Assembly: GCA_905193085.1 (NCBI GenBank)
Contig: CAJJNI010000011.1
Location: 1-22,920, forward strand
Reading direction: 5' to 3'
DNA: 22,920 bases
From: an uncultured Lachnospiraceae bacterium
GTDB taxonomy: Bacteria > Bacillota > Clostridia > Lachnospirales > Lachnospiraceae
The notes under the pieces are model-generated. The model made no database searches and was not told where the DNA came from. It saw only the letters and a list, made by a program, of their open reading frames with translations. The stretch's first letter is position 1. Each line of letters starts with the position of its first letter. Positions 7,533 to 16,335 of this stretch are shown piece by piece. The position numbers and the translations under genes were made by a program.

Positions 7533-7558
7533 TAATATCTATTATAATGTAGATATTA
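7533..7558 (+). promoter_or_regulatory. Inverted repeat in the dnaA leader
   Basis: TAATATCTA (7533-7541) and TAGATATTA (7550-7558) are perfect 9-base inverted arms around TTATAATG. The loop contains TATAAT (7543-7548), which could be a second -10, although no -35 lies at the right distance. It may be an operator or an mRNA hairpin. Confidence 0.45.
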
Positions 7559-7623
7559 TAGATGTTTGTTAATTTAATGTTGTATTACATTTACAGAAAT
7601 TTATTTTTAAAGGATTGAACACG

Positions 7624-8985
7624 ATGAACGAAATAACTGACAACTGGCAGGAGATTTTAAGTTTTATGGAGGTTGAGATGGGATTATACCATGCATCTAT
7701 TGATACATGGATTAAACCACTCAAAGTATATAATATAGAAGGAAACTGTATTTCTTTCATTCTTCCTGACAATTTTAAAGAAATGAAAGAATTCTTAAAA
7801 AGAAAATATCTTGAACCACTTAAAGCTGCCATTATTGAAATTACAAAACACGATTATACTATTGAATTTCTCCTTGCTGACGAAATTGAAGATTATGTAA
7901 ATGAAGAAATTCACAATCAGGGAAACAACCATCCTGATGTTATTCAGGAAAAGGCTGAAAATGCCAGACTTAACTCTAAATACCGTTTTGATACTTTTGT
8001 AGTTGGTGAAAGTAACCGGCTTACTTATTCTGCCTGTCTCGCAGTTGCAGAAGCACCGGGTTCATTGTATAATCCTTTATTTTTATATGGGGGTGTTGGT
8101 CTTGGTAAAACCCACCTTATGCACTCCATTGCAAGATATATTATAGAAACAAGACCTGATAAAAATGTACTTTATGTTACCAGCGAGGATTTTACGAACG
8201 AAGTTGTATACGCAATTCGTAATCATTCCCAATCTGCACTTAAAGATAAATACAGAAATGTTGATGCTCTTTTAATCGATGATATTCAGTTTTTGGAAAA
8301 TAAAGAAGGTACACAGGAAGAGTTCTTCCATACCTTTAATGCGTTATTCAATGCCGGTAAACAAATTGTTATTTCTGCTGATAAACCTCCACAGGAACTA
8401 AAAAATATCGAGCAGCGACTTGTTTCACGATTCGGAAGCGGACTGTCTACAGATATTATAACCCCCGACTACGAAACCCGAATGGCAATTCTGCAGAAAA
8501 AAGTCAATCTCGAACATTACCATTTTGATAATGCTATTTTAGATTATATTGCTACAAATATTACTTCTAATATAAGAGAGCTTGAAGGAGCACTCAACAA
8601 ACTCATAGCTTTTAACAATCTTGAAAAGAAAGAAGTTACTTTGGAAATTGCACAGCATGAACTCAGAGATTTGATTTCTCCTAATTCTACAGGTGAAATA
8701 ACAATGGACACCATTATAAGTATAGTAACTTCCCATTTTAATGTCAGCGAAGAAGAAATACTGTCAAAAAAACGTTCAGCTAATATTGTTCTTCCACGAC
8801 ATATTATAATGTACCTTTGCCGATCACTTACTGATAAACCTTTAGCAGATATCGGTAAACGAATAGGTGGTCGAGATTATACTACAGTCATCAATGCTCT
8901 TGATAGTATTAATAAGAAGTATAAGGAAGACATCAAGGTTAAAAATACTATTGATATGTTGAGAAAAAAGATTAATCCACTTTAG
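7624..8985 (+). CDS. dnaA: Chromosomal replication initiator protein DnaA
   Basis: ATP-dependent initiator that binds DnaA boxes and opens the origin. Starting at the ATG at 7624 gives 453 residues. A TTG at 7615 is in frame, but AAAGGA ends only one base before it and lies a proper nine bases from the ATG. Domain I spans about 1-85. A short linker precedes the AAA+ domain, which has Walker A GGVGLGKTH (156-164), Walker B ALLIDD (215-220) and the arginine-rich LVSRFGSGL region. Domain IV (about 360-453) has PRHIIMYLCRSLT and the helix-turn-helix signature GGRDYTTVINA (415-425). The family signature is GGRDHTTV; His is replaced by Tyr419 here. Confidence 0.97.
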   Translation: MNEITDNWQEILSFMEVEMGLYHASIDTWIKPLKVYNIEGNCISFILPDNFKEMKEFLKRKYLEPLKAAIIEITKHDYTIEFLLADEIEDYVNEEIHNQGNNHPDVIQEKAENARLNSKYRFDTFVVGESNRLTYSACLAVAEAPGSLYNPLFLYGGVGLGKTHLMHSIARYIIETRPDKNVLYVTSEDFTNEVVYAIRNHSQSALKDKYRNVDALLIDDIQFLENKEGTQEEFFHTFNALFNAGKQIVISADKPPQELKNIEQRLVSRFGSGLSTDIITPDYETRMAILQKKVNLEHYHFDNAILDYIATNITSNIRELEGALNKLIAFNNLEKKEVTLEIAQHELRDLISPNSTGEITMDTIISIVTSHFNVSEEEILSKKRSANIVLPRHIIMYLCRSLTDKPLADIGKRIGGRDYTTVINALDSINKKYKEDIKVKNTIDMLRKKINPL

Positions 8986-9268
8986 GTTTACATAATATAT
9001 GGATAAGTTTTAAATATTAATGATTATATATGTTGATAACTTATGTATATCGCATGGATTTAAATTTATTAATTTTTTCATGATATGGATTACTTTAAGT
9101 TTTTCCATAAGTTACAAATCTTTTTTAACATATTTATCAACTTCAATTTTTATTGATTTTATGGGGGCTTAGAGCACTTTTCCATATATCAACACCCCCT
9201 ACGGCAACTACTACTGTAATTATTATTAATTAATTTATTAATTAGCACACCTGAAAGGAGTTTTTATA
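8986..9268 (+). other. dnaA-dnaN gap with a Bacillus-type unwinding element
   Basis: No gene is visible here. From 9186 the order is ATATCAACA (box-like, 7/9), a G+C cluster CCCCCTACGGC (9195-9205), ACTACTACT (9207-9215), then TAATTATTATTAATTAATT and more A+T to 9244. This matches the plan of the basal unwinding system of Bacillus subtilis (DnaA box, G+C run, DnaA-trios, A+T-rich DNA). Other weak box-like sites are TTATCCATA (minus, 8998-9006), TTATCAACA (minus, 9031-9039) and TTATCAACT (9134-9142). GGGGG at 9163-9167 could pair with CCCCC at 9195-9199. Confidence 0.6.
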
Positions 9269-10378
9269 ATGAAACTGATATGTTCAAAATCTAATTTAGT
9301 TCAAGGAGTAAGTATTGTATCTAAAGCAGTTCCATCTAAGACTACTATGTCTATATTAGAATGCGTTTTAATAGATGCTTCTGCAGGAATTATTAAACTT
9401 ACTGCTAATGATATGGAGTTAGGAATTGAAACTATTATAGAAGGAGAAATAATTGAAAAAGGTATTATTGCTCTGGAAGCTAAATTATTTTCTGATATAG
9501 TAAGAAAACTTCCTGATAATGATATCATTATTGAAACTAAAGAAAATTATCAGGTTACTATCAGCTGTGAAAAAGCTAAGTTTAATCTTTCAGGTAAATC
9601 AGGTGAAGATTTTACTTACTTACCATTTATTGAAAAAGATGATTACATAACAGTTTCACAGTTCACATTAAAAAATGTTATCCAACAGACTATTTTTTCT
9701 ATAGCTGATAATGAAACTAATAAACTTATGACAGGAGAACTTTTTGAAATTAATGGTTCAGAGCTTAAAGTTGTAGCTCTTGACGGACATAGAATTGCAA
9801 TCAGAAAGATTGATTTGAAAGACAATTATAATACTCAGAAAGTTATCGTTCCAGGAAAAACTCTTAATGATATAAGTAAAATACTTAGTGGAGAAGCAGA
9901 TAAAGATGTAAATATATACTTTACTAAAAATCATATAGTATTTGAATTTGATAATACTGTAGTTGTTTCAAGATTAATCGAGGGAGAATATTTCAGAATT
10001 GAACAGATGCTTTCTAACGATTATGAAACTAAATTTTCAATTAACAAGAGAGAGTTTATAGAATGTATCGACCGTGCAACACTTCTTGTCAAAGAGGGAG
10101 ATAAGAAACCTATTGTAATTAATATTAAAGACGGAACAATGGAACTTAAGATTTCTTCATACATGGGTTCTATGAATGAAGAAATTGATATTGAAAAAGA
10201 AGGAAAAGATATTCTTATTGGATTTAATCCTAAATTCCTTCTTGATGCACTTCGTGTTATAGAAGATGAGACTGTAAATATTTATATGATGAATTCAAAG
10301 GCTCCTTGTTTTATTAAAAATGACGAGGAAAATTATATTTATTTAGTTCTTCCTGTTAATATGTTAGAGACAGCTTAG
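9269..10378 (+). CDS. dnaN: DNA polymerase III beta subunit (sliding clamp)
   Basis: Ring-shaped clamp that tethers the replicative polymerase and other partners to DNA. The 369 residues match the usual length of 365-380, with the three-domain clamp pattern. Examples are the start MKLICSKSNLVQGVSIVSKA, the segment VVALDGHRIAIRK in domain 2 and the C-terminal PVNMLETA. The ATG is eight bases after AAAGGAG. The stop TAG overlaps the first bases of the next gene's AGGAGG site, so yaaA should be cotranscribed. Confidence 0.97.
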   Translation: MKLICSKSNLVQGVSIVSKAVPSKTTMSILECVLIDASAGIIKLTANDMELGIETIIEGEIIEKGIIALEAKLFSDIVRKLPDNDIIIETKENYQVTISCEKAKFNLSGKSGEDFTYLPFIEKDDYITVSQFTLKNVIQQTIFSIADNETNKLMTGELFEINGSELKVVALDGHRIAIRKIDLKDNYNTQKVIVPGKTLNDISKILSGEADKDVNIYFTKNHIVFEFDNTVVVSRLIEGEYFRIEQMLSNDYETKFSINKREFIECIDRATLLVKEGDKKPIVINIKDGTMELKISSYMGSMNEEIDIEKEGKDILIGFNPKFLLDALRVIEDETVNIYMMNSKAPCFIKNDEENYIYLVLPVNMLETA

Positions 10379-10391
10379 GAGGCGTTTTTCA

Positions 10392-10598
10392 ATGGAATCA
10401 ATTAAACTTCGTGGTGAATATATTAAGCTTGGACAGGCACTTAAGGCAGCCGGTTATGTAGAAAATGGCGGTGCTGCCAAAGATGTAATACTTGATGGAC
10501 TGGTAAAAGTTAATGGTGAAGTATGCACGATGCGTGGGAAAAAACTTTTCAGTGGAGATAAAGTATTATTTGAAGGAGAGGAAATCGAAATTTTGTAA
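10392..10598 (+). CDS. yaaA: YaaA, S4-domain RNA-binding protein
   Basis: Small protein of 68 residues made of one S4 RNA-binding fold (IKLGQALKAAGYVENGGAAK, then VNGEVCTMRGKKLFSGDKV). The conserved dnaN-yaaA-recF position in Firmicutes supports the name; the exact RNA target is not established. The ribosome site AGGAGG (10377-10382) begins within the dnaN stop codon, nine bases before the ATG. Its stop TAA directly abuts the recF ATG. Confidence 0.93.
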   Translation: MESIKLRGEYIKLGQALKAAGYVENGGAAKDVILDGLVKVNGEVCTMRGKKLFSGDKVLFEGEEIEIL

Positions 10599-11684
10599 AT
10601 GGTTATTAAGTCTTTAGAACTAAAAAATTTTAGAAATTACGACAAGCTGAATATTGAATTTGATGAAGGTACTAATATTTTATATGGTGATAATGCGCAG
10701 GGGAAGACTAATATCCTTGAAGCAATTTACTTAAGTGGTACGACTAAATCCCATAGAAGTTCAGTTGATAAAGAAATGATTAAGTTTCTTAATGACGAGT
10801 CTCATGTAAGAGTGAATATTTTGAAACATGATATTTCCTATAGGATTGATATGCATTTAAAAAAGAGCCGTCCTAAAGGAATTGCCATTAATGGTGTACC
10901 AATAAGAAAAGCCGGTGATTTGTTTGGCATTTTAAATCTTGTTTTTTTCTCACCGGAAGATTTAAATATAATTAAAGACGGACCTGCGCAGAGAAGAAGA
11001 TTTTTGAATATGGAGCTGTGCCAGTTAAACAAGATTTATTTTCAGAAACTGGCAGCTTACAATAAGATTTTAAAAGAGAGAAATACACTATTAAAAGAAA
11101 TTCCTTATAACAAAAATCTTATAGATACTTTAGATGTGTGGGACGAACAGCTTATAGATTATGGAACTTACATAATTGAAGAGCGGAGAAAATTTATCGA
11201 AAAATTAAATGTTATTATTTCAAAGATACATGCTAATTTATCGGGAAACAAAGAGCATTTAGAAGTTATTTATGAACCGGATACAGATATTGAATTCTAT
11301 AAAAATAAAATTATTAAAAACAGGGAATCAGATATTTTTAAGAAGACTACAGGCGCAGGACCTCATAAAGATGATATGATTTTTAAGATTGGTGATGTAG
11401 ATATCAGAAAATATGGTTCACAGGGACAGCAAAGAACTTCTGCTTTATCTTTAAAACTTGCTGAAATACAATTAGTAAAAGATGTAATAAATGATACACC
11501 GATTTTGCTGTTAGATGATGTTTTATCAGAACTTGACAGTAACAGACAAAACTATCTTTTGAACAGTATTCATGATATTCAGACTGTAATTAGCTGTACC
11601 GGACTCGATGAGTTTGTTAAAAATAGATTTAAGATAAATAAAATTTTTAAGGTAGTAGAAGGAAAAGTAATTAGTGAAAATTAG
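10599..11684 (+). CDS. recF: RecF, DNA repair and recombination ATPase
   Basis: SMC-like ATPase that helps load RecA at single-strand gaps. The 361 residues contain Walker A GDNAQGKTN (30-38), the RecF signature FFSPEDLNIIKDGPAQRRRF (116-135), GAGPHKDD (252-259), the ABC-type signature SQGQQRTSALSLKLAEIQ (274-291) and Walker B PILLLDDVLSELD (301-313). The ATG directly follows the yaaA stop, and the nearest good SD (AAGGAG in yaaA) is rather far, so translation is probably coupled to yaaA. gyrB starts 24 bases after it ends. Confidence 0.97.
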   Translation: MVIKSLELKNFRNYDKLNIEFDEGTNILYGDNAQGKTNILEAIYLSGTTKSHRSSVDKEMIKFLNDESHVRVNILKHDISYRIDMHLKKSRPKGIAINGVPIRKAGDLFGILNLVFFSPEDLNIIKDGPAQRRRFLNMELCQLNKIYFQKLAAYNKILKERNTLLKEIPYNKNLIDTLDVWDEQLIDYGTYIIEERRKFIEKLNVIISKIHANLSGNKEHLEVIYEPDTDIEFYKNKIIKNRESDIFKKTTGAGPHKDDMIFKIGDVDIRKYGSQGQQRTSALSLKLAEIQLVKDVINDTPILLLDDVLSELDSNRQNYLLNSIHDIQTVISCTGLDEFVKNRFKINKIFKVVEGKVISEN

Positions 11685-11707
11685 TTGATTATAGAAAGGA
11701 CAATTTT

Positions 11708-13621
11708 ATGGCTGAGTATGGAGCAGATCAAATACAGATTTTAAAAGGTCTGGAAGCTGTTAGAAAAAGACCTGGTATGTATATAGGCAGTACATCTTCA
11801 AGAGGTCTTCATCATCTTGTATATGAAATAGTTGATAATGCAGTTGATGAAGCTTTGGCGGGATTTTGTACGGAGATAAATGTTTGTATAAATAAAGATA
11901 ATTCTATAACTGTAGTAGATAATGGAAGAGGGGTACCTATCGGTATTAATTCGCAGACAGGAAGACCGGCAGTTGAAGCGGTATATACAATTCTTCATGC
12001 AGGCGGTAAGTTTGGCGGTGGAGGATACAAAGTATCCGGTGGACTTCACGGAGTAGGTGCGTCAGTTGTTAATGCGCTTTCAGACTGGCTTGAAGTTGAT
12101 ATTTACCACGATGGAAAAATATATAATCAGAGATATGAGAGAGGCCAGATAATGTATGACCTCAAGGTAGTAGGGGAGTGCGAGCCGGATAAAACAGGAA
12201 CAAAGGTTGTATTTAAGCCGGATAAAACAATTTTTGAAGATACGGAATATCATTATGACATTTTGGAAGAAAGACTTCGTGAAATGGCATTTTTGACAAA
12301 AGGAATAAAGATAAGTCTCAAAGATTTAAGAGGAGAAGAAGTTGTAGAAAATATGTATCACTATGAGGGTGGTATTAAAGAATTTGTAGCATACTTAAAT
12401 CACAGCAGAGAGACACTTTATGAAGATATTATTTACTGCGAAGGAGTCAAAGATAATATCAGCGTTGAAGTTGCAATGCAGCATAATGATTCTTACACAG
12501 AGAATACATACAGTTTTGTTAATAATATAAATACTCCTGAGGGTGGAACTCATGTTGAAGGCTTCAAGAGAGCATTAACAAAAATAATTAATGATTATGC
12601 GAGAAAAAATAATCTCCTTCGTGAAAAAGAGCCAAATCTTTCAGGCGAGGATATAAGAGAAGGTCTTACAGTCATAATAAGTGTTAAAGTTGAAGAGCCG
12701 CAGTTTGAAGGTCAGACTAAGCAGAAGCTTGGAAACAGCGAAGCAAGAGCCGCTGTTGACAGTGTTTTCAGTGAACAGCTTCGCTATTATCTTGAGCAGA
12801 ATCCTGCCGTTGCAAAAATAATCTGCGAGAAATCAATTCTTTCACAGAGAGCAAGAGATGCCGCAAGAAATGCAAGAGAAATGACCAGAAGAAAGACCGG
12901 TCTTGAGAGTAATTCACTTCCGGGAAAATTAGCTGACTGTTCAGATAAAAACCCGGCAAACTGTGAAATTTATATAGTTGAGGGAGATTCAGCGGGCGGT
13001 TCAGCTAAGACAGCAAGAAGCAGGGCAACCCAGGCTATACTTCCACTAAGAGGAAAAATTCTTAATGTAGAAAAAGCCAGAATGGATAAAATTTATGCCA
13101 ATGCAGAAATTAAAGCTATGATAACTGCTTTTGGTACAGGTATTCATGATGAATTTGATATATCAAAGCTTCGCTATGACAAGATAATCATTATGACAGA
13201 TGCCGATGTAGATGGAGCGCATATCAGTACACTGTTGCTTACATTTATTTATCGTTTCATGCCGGAGCTTATAAAACAGGGGCATGTTTACCTTGCAAAA
13301 CCGCCTCTTTACAAGCTTGAAAAAAATAAGAAAATCTGGTATGCGTACAGCGACGAAGAATTAAGTGATATTTTAAACGAAGTCGGAAGAGACAACAACA
13401 ATAAAATTCAGCGTTACAAAGGTCTTGGAGAAATGGATGCAAATCAGCTCTGGGATACAACAATGGACCCTGAGAAGAGAATACTTATAAGAGTAAATAT
13501 GGACGATGATTCTGCGTCAGAATTAGACCTTACATTCTCTACATTGATGGGTGATGCTGTAGAGCCTCGAAGAGAATTTATAGAAGCAAATGCTAAATTT
13601 GTAAAGAACCTGGATATATAA
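11708..13621 (+). CDS. gyrB: DNA gyrase subunit B
   Basis: ATPase subunit of the A2B2 gyrase that introduces negative supercoils. The 637 residues have the short Firmicute form without a large insertion. GHKL ATPase motifs are EIVDNAVDEA (40-49), VDNGRGVPIG (70-79) and GGLHGVGASVVNALS (111-125). QTKQKLGN is at 336-343, and TOPRIM motifs are EGDSAGGSA (425-433) and TDADVDGAH (497-505). AAAGGA lies about eight bases before the ATG. gyrA follows after 27 bases, so the two subunits are made together. Confidence 0.98.
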   Translation: MAEYGADQIQILKGLEAVRKRPGMYIGSTSSRGLHHLVYEIVDNAVDEALAGFCTEINVCINKDNSITVVDNGRGVPIGINSQTGRPAVEAVYTILHAGGKFGGGGYKVSGGLHGVGASVVNALSDWLEVDIYHDGKIYNQRYERGQIMYDLKVVGECEPDKTGTKVVFKPDKTIFEDTEYHYDILEERLREMAFLTKGIKISLKDLRGEEVVENMYHYEGGIKEFVAYLNHSRETLYEDIIYCEGVKDNISVEVAMQHNDSYTENTYSFVNNINTPEGGTHVEGFKRALTKIINDYARKNNLLREKEPNLSGEDIREGLTVIISVKVEEPQFEGQTKQKLGNSEARAAVDSVFSEQLRYYLEQNPAVAKIICEKSILSQRARDAARNAREMTRRKTGLESNSLPGKLADCSDKNPANCEIYIVEGDSAGGSAKTARSRATQAILPLRGKILNVEKARMDKIYANAEIKAMITAFGTGIHDEFDISKLRYDKIIIMTDADVDGAHISTLLLTFIYRFMPELIKQGHVYLAKPPLYKLEKNKKIWYAYSDEELSDILNEVGRDNNNKIQRYKGLGEMDANQLWDTTMDPEKRILIRVNMDDDSASELDLTFSTLMGDAVEPRREFIEANAKFVKNLDI

Positions 13622-13648
13622 CATAGATAGGCATTAAGGAGGATAACG

Positions 13649-16213
13649 ATGGAAGATAATATTTTTGACCAAATTCATGATGTGGATTTGAAGAAGAAAA
13701 TGGAAGATTCTTATATAGATTATGCCATGAGTGTAATAGCATCCAGAGCATTGCCTGATGTAAGAGATGGTTTAAAACCTGTACAGAGAAGAGTTTTGTA
13801 CTCAATGATAGAGCTTAACAATGGTCCTGACAAGCCGCATCGTAAATGTGCGCGTATTGTCGGTGATACAATGGGTAAATATCACCCACATGGTGACAGC
13901 TCTATTTATGGTGCGTTAGTAAATATGGCACAGGAATGGTCAACAAGATATCCGCTTGTAGACGGTCATGGAAATTTTGGTTCGGTAGACGGTGACGGTG
14001 CCGCTGCGATGCGTTATACAGAAGCAAGACTTAGCAAGATTTCAATGGCTATGTTAGCGGACATTAACAAAGATACAGTTGATTTTGTACCAAACTTTGA
14101 TGAGACAGAAAAAGAACCTGCGGTACTTCCGGCACGATACCCGAATCTGTTAGTTAATGGAACTACAGGTATCGCTGTAGGTATGGCGACAAATATACCA
14201 CCACATAATCTTAAAGAAGTTGTAAATGCAGTAGTTAAAATAATAGATAACAAAGTTGAAGAAGACAAAGACACATACATTGAGGAGATACTTGGAATTA
14301 TTAAAGGTCCTGATTTCCCAACAGGTGCAACAATTCTTGGAACAAGAGGAATTGAAGAAGCATACAGAACAGGTCGTGGAAAAATTCGTGTCCGTTCGGT
14401 AACTGATATAGAGACAATGGATAATGGCAAATCAAGAATTGTAGTTACTGAACTTCCATATATGGTTAACAAGGCAAAGCTCGTAGAGAAGATTGCCGAG
14501 TTAGTTAAGACTAAGAAGATTGAAGGAATTACTGACTTAAGAGACGAATCTTCAAGAGAAGGTATGAGAATATGCATTGAACTTAGAAAAGATGTTAATG
14601 CAAACATAATTCTCAACAAGCTCTACAAACATACACAGCTTCAGGACAGCTATGGCGTAATAATGCTTGCACTTGTCAATGGAGAGCCAAAAGTAATGAA
14701 CTTACTTGAGATGCTCAACTATTATCTTGAACATCAGAAAGAAGTTGTAACAAGAAGAACAAAATATGAATTAAATAAAGCTGAAGAAAGAGCCCATATT
14801 TTAGAGGGCTTGATGATTGCTTTAGATAACATTGATGAAGTAATAAATATTATCCGTTCTTCAAAAAATGTAAATGAGGCAAAAGAAAGATTAATTCAGA
14901 GATTTGAGCTTTCAGATGCACAGGCACAGGCAATTGTAGATATGCGTCTTCGTGCTCTTACAGGTTTAGAGCGTGAAAAATTAGAGGCAGAGTACAATGA
15001 ACTTATGGCTAAAATAGCAGAATTAAAAGCAATTTTGGCAGATGAAAAGAAACTTCTTCTTGTAATCAAAGAAGAAATTTCAATTACTGCAGATAAATAC
15101 GGTGATGAGCGCCGTACTGCAATAGGATTTGATGCATCAGAAATATCAATGGAGGACATGATTCCAAAAGAAAATACTATAGTTGCAATGTCTAAACTGG
15201 GTTACATAAAGAGAATGACTGTAGATAATTTTAAGAGTCAGAATCGTGGTGGACGCGGAATAAAAGGAATGCAGACTATAGAAAACGACTATATAGAAGA
15301 ATTATTAATGACATCAACTCATGACTTTATGATGTTCTTTACTAATTACGGAAGAATATATGGCCTGAAAGCATACGAAATACCGGAAGCTGGAAGAAAT
15401 GCAAGAGGTGTTGCGATAGTAAATCTTTTGTCGCTTATGCCTGGAGAGAAAATTTCTGCTTTGATTCCTGTTGAAAAATATGATGAATCACAATATCTGT
15501 TCATGGCAACAAAGAGCGGTATTGTTAAGAAGACATCTATTAAAGAATACAGAAATATAAGAAAAACAGGTCTTATAGCAATTAATCTTAAAGATGATGA
15601 TGAGCTTATAGAAGTTAAACTCACAAATAATGAAAGAGATGTATTTCTTGTTACAAAACAGGGTCAGTGTATAAGATTTAATGAAAAAGATGTAAGAACT
15701 ACCGGCAGAAGTACAATGGGAGTACGAGGCATCAACCTGTCAATGGGTGATGAAGTTGTAGCAATGCAGCTTGACTGTCAGGGAGAATATCTCATGATAG
15801 TTTCAGAAAACGGACTTGGAAAAAGAACACGGATTGACGAGTTCAAATGTCAGAATCGTGGCGGAAAAGGTGTGCTCTGCTATAAGATTACCGAAAAAAC
15901 AGGTAATGTTGTAGGTGTTAAATCAGTAAACGAAGAGAATGAACTTATGATGATAACAACAGAAGGTGTAATCATAAGATTTGCTGTTTCATCAGTTTCA
16001 AATCTCGGAAGAGTAACATCAGGTGTTAAACTTATAAATATGGACGAAGATATAAGTGTTGCAAGTATTGCTAAAGTTAAAGAATCAGCTTTAGACAATG
16101 AGTCTGATATATCACAGGAAAATTCACAGCAAATATCAGAAGAAAATTCTGAGTCAGATATCGTAGATATTAAAGATGATAGTTCTGAATCAGATATATC
16201 AGATAATAATTAA
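13649..16213 (+). CDS. gyrA: DNA gyrase subunit A
   Basis: Breakage-reunion subunit of gyrase, 854 residues. The catalytic Tyr is Y123 in AAMRYTEARL. The quinolone region reads HPHGDSSIYGALV, with Ser84 and, at the usual acidic position, Gly88. The C-terminal DNA-wrapping domain carries the GyrA-box QNRGGRGIKG and a related QNRGGKGVLC blade motif, which distinguishes it from ParC. A Ser/Asp/Glu-rich tail of about 40 residues with repeated ESDI/SDIS units ends the protein. The start ATG has AGGAGG seven to eight bases upstream. The following moxR operon is set apart by a hairpin. Confidence 0.98.
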   Translation: MEDNIFDQIHDVDLKKKMEDSYIDYAMSVIASRALPDVRDGLKPVQRRVLYSMIELNNGPDKPHRKCARIVGDTMGKYHPHGDSSIYGALVNMAQEWSTRYPLVDGHGNFGSVDGDGAAAMRYTEARLSKISMAMLADINKDTVDFVPNFDETEKEPAVLPARYPNLLVNGTTGIAVGMATNIPPHNLKEVVNAVVKIIDNKVEEDKDTYIEEILGIIKGPDFPTGATILGTRGIEEAYRTGRGKIRVRSVTDIETMDNGKSRIVVTELPYMVNKAKLVEKIAELVKTKKIEGITDLRDESSREGMRICIELRKDVNANIILNKLYKHTQLQDSYGVIMLALVNGEPKVMNLLEMLNYYLEHQKEVVTRRTKYELNKAEERAHILEGLMIALDNIDEVINIIRSSKNVNEAKERLIQRFELSDAQAQAIVDMRLRALTGLEREKLEAEYNELMAKIAELKAILADEKKLLLVIKEEISITADKYGDERRTAIGFDASEISMEDMIPKENTIVAMSKLGYIKRMTVDNFKSQNRGGRGIKGMQTIENDYIEELLMTSTHDFMMFFTNYGRIYGLKAYEIPEAGRNARGVAIVNLLSLMPGEKISALIPVEKYDESQYLFMATKSGIVKKTSIKEYRNIRKTGLIAINLKDDDELIEVKLTNNERDVFLVTKQGQCIRFNEKDVRTTGRSTMGVRGINLSMGDEVVAMQLDCQGEYLMIVSENGLGKRTRIDEFKCQNRGGKGVLCYKITEKTGNVVGVKSVNEENELMMITTEGVIIRFAVSSVSNLGRVTSGVKLINMDEDISVASIAKVKESALDNESDISQENSQQISEENSESDIVDIKDDSSESDISDNN

Positions 16214-16278
16214 AAATAATAAAGATGCTTACAAATTGCTAAGTTGCATACAACCACCGCAATTTTGCATCAAAAATA

Positions 16279-16309
16279 TAATACCCTGCAGTTTTTCTGT
16301 GGGGTATTA
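16279..16309. terminator. Strong hairpin between gyrA and moxR
   Basis: TAATACCCTGCAG (16279-16291) pairs with CTGTGGGGTATTA (16297-16309) over 13 positions with two G-T pairs, around a TTTTT loop. On the plus strand no T tract follows, while an A tract precedes it, so by the usual rule it would terminate minus-strand transcription better. It may instead protect the gyrA mRNA 3' end or be a weak terminator. Confidence 0.5.
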
Positions 16310-16335
16310 GTGTATCAGAAAAGAAAGGAAAAAAT

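Noticed and set aside
9677..9685. TTATCCAAC in dnaN as a DnaA box
   Set aside because: Only 7/9 matches and inside a coding sequence; such sites occur by chance.
14014..14619. 201-codon minus-strand frame inside gyrA
   Set aside because: Antisense shadow of a certain gene; Ser/Ile-rich translation with no family resemblance.
16233..16265. AAATTGC/GCAATTT hairpin after gyrA
   Set aside because: Seven pairs with a 19-base loop and no T tract; expected by chance in A+T-rich DNA.
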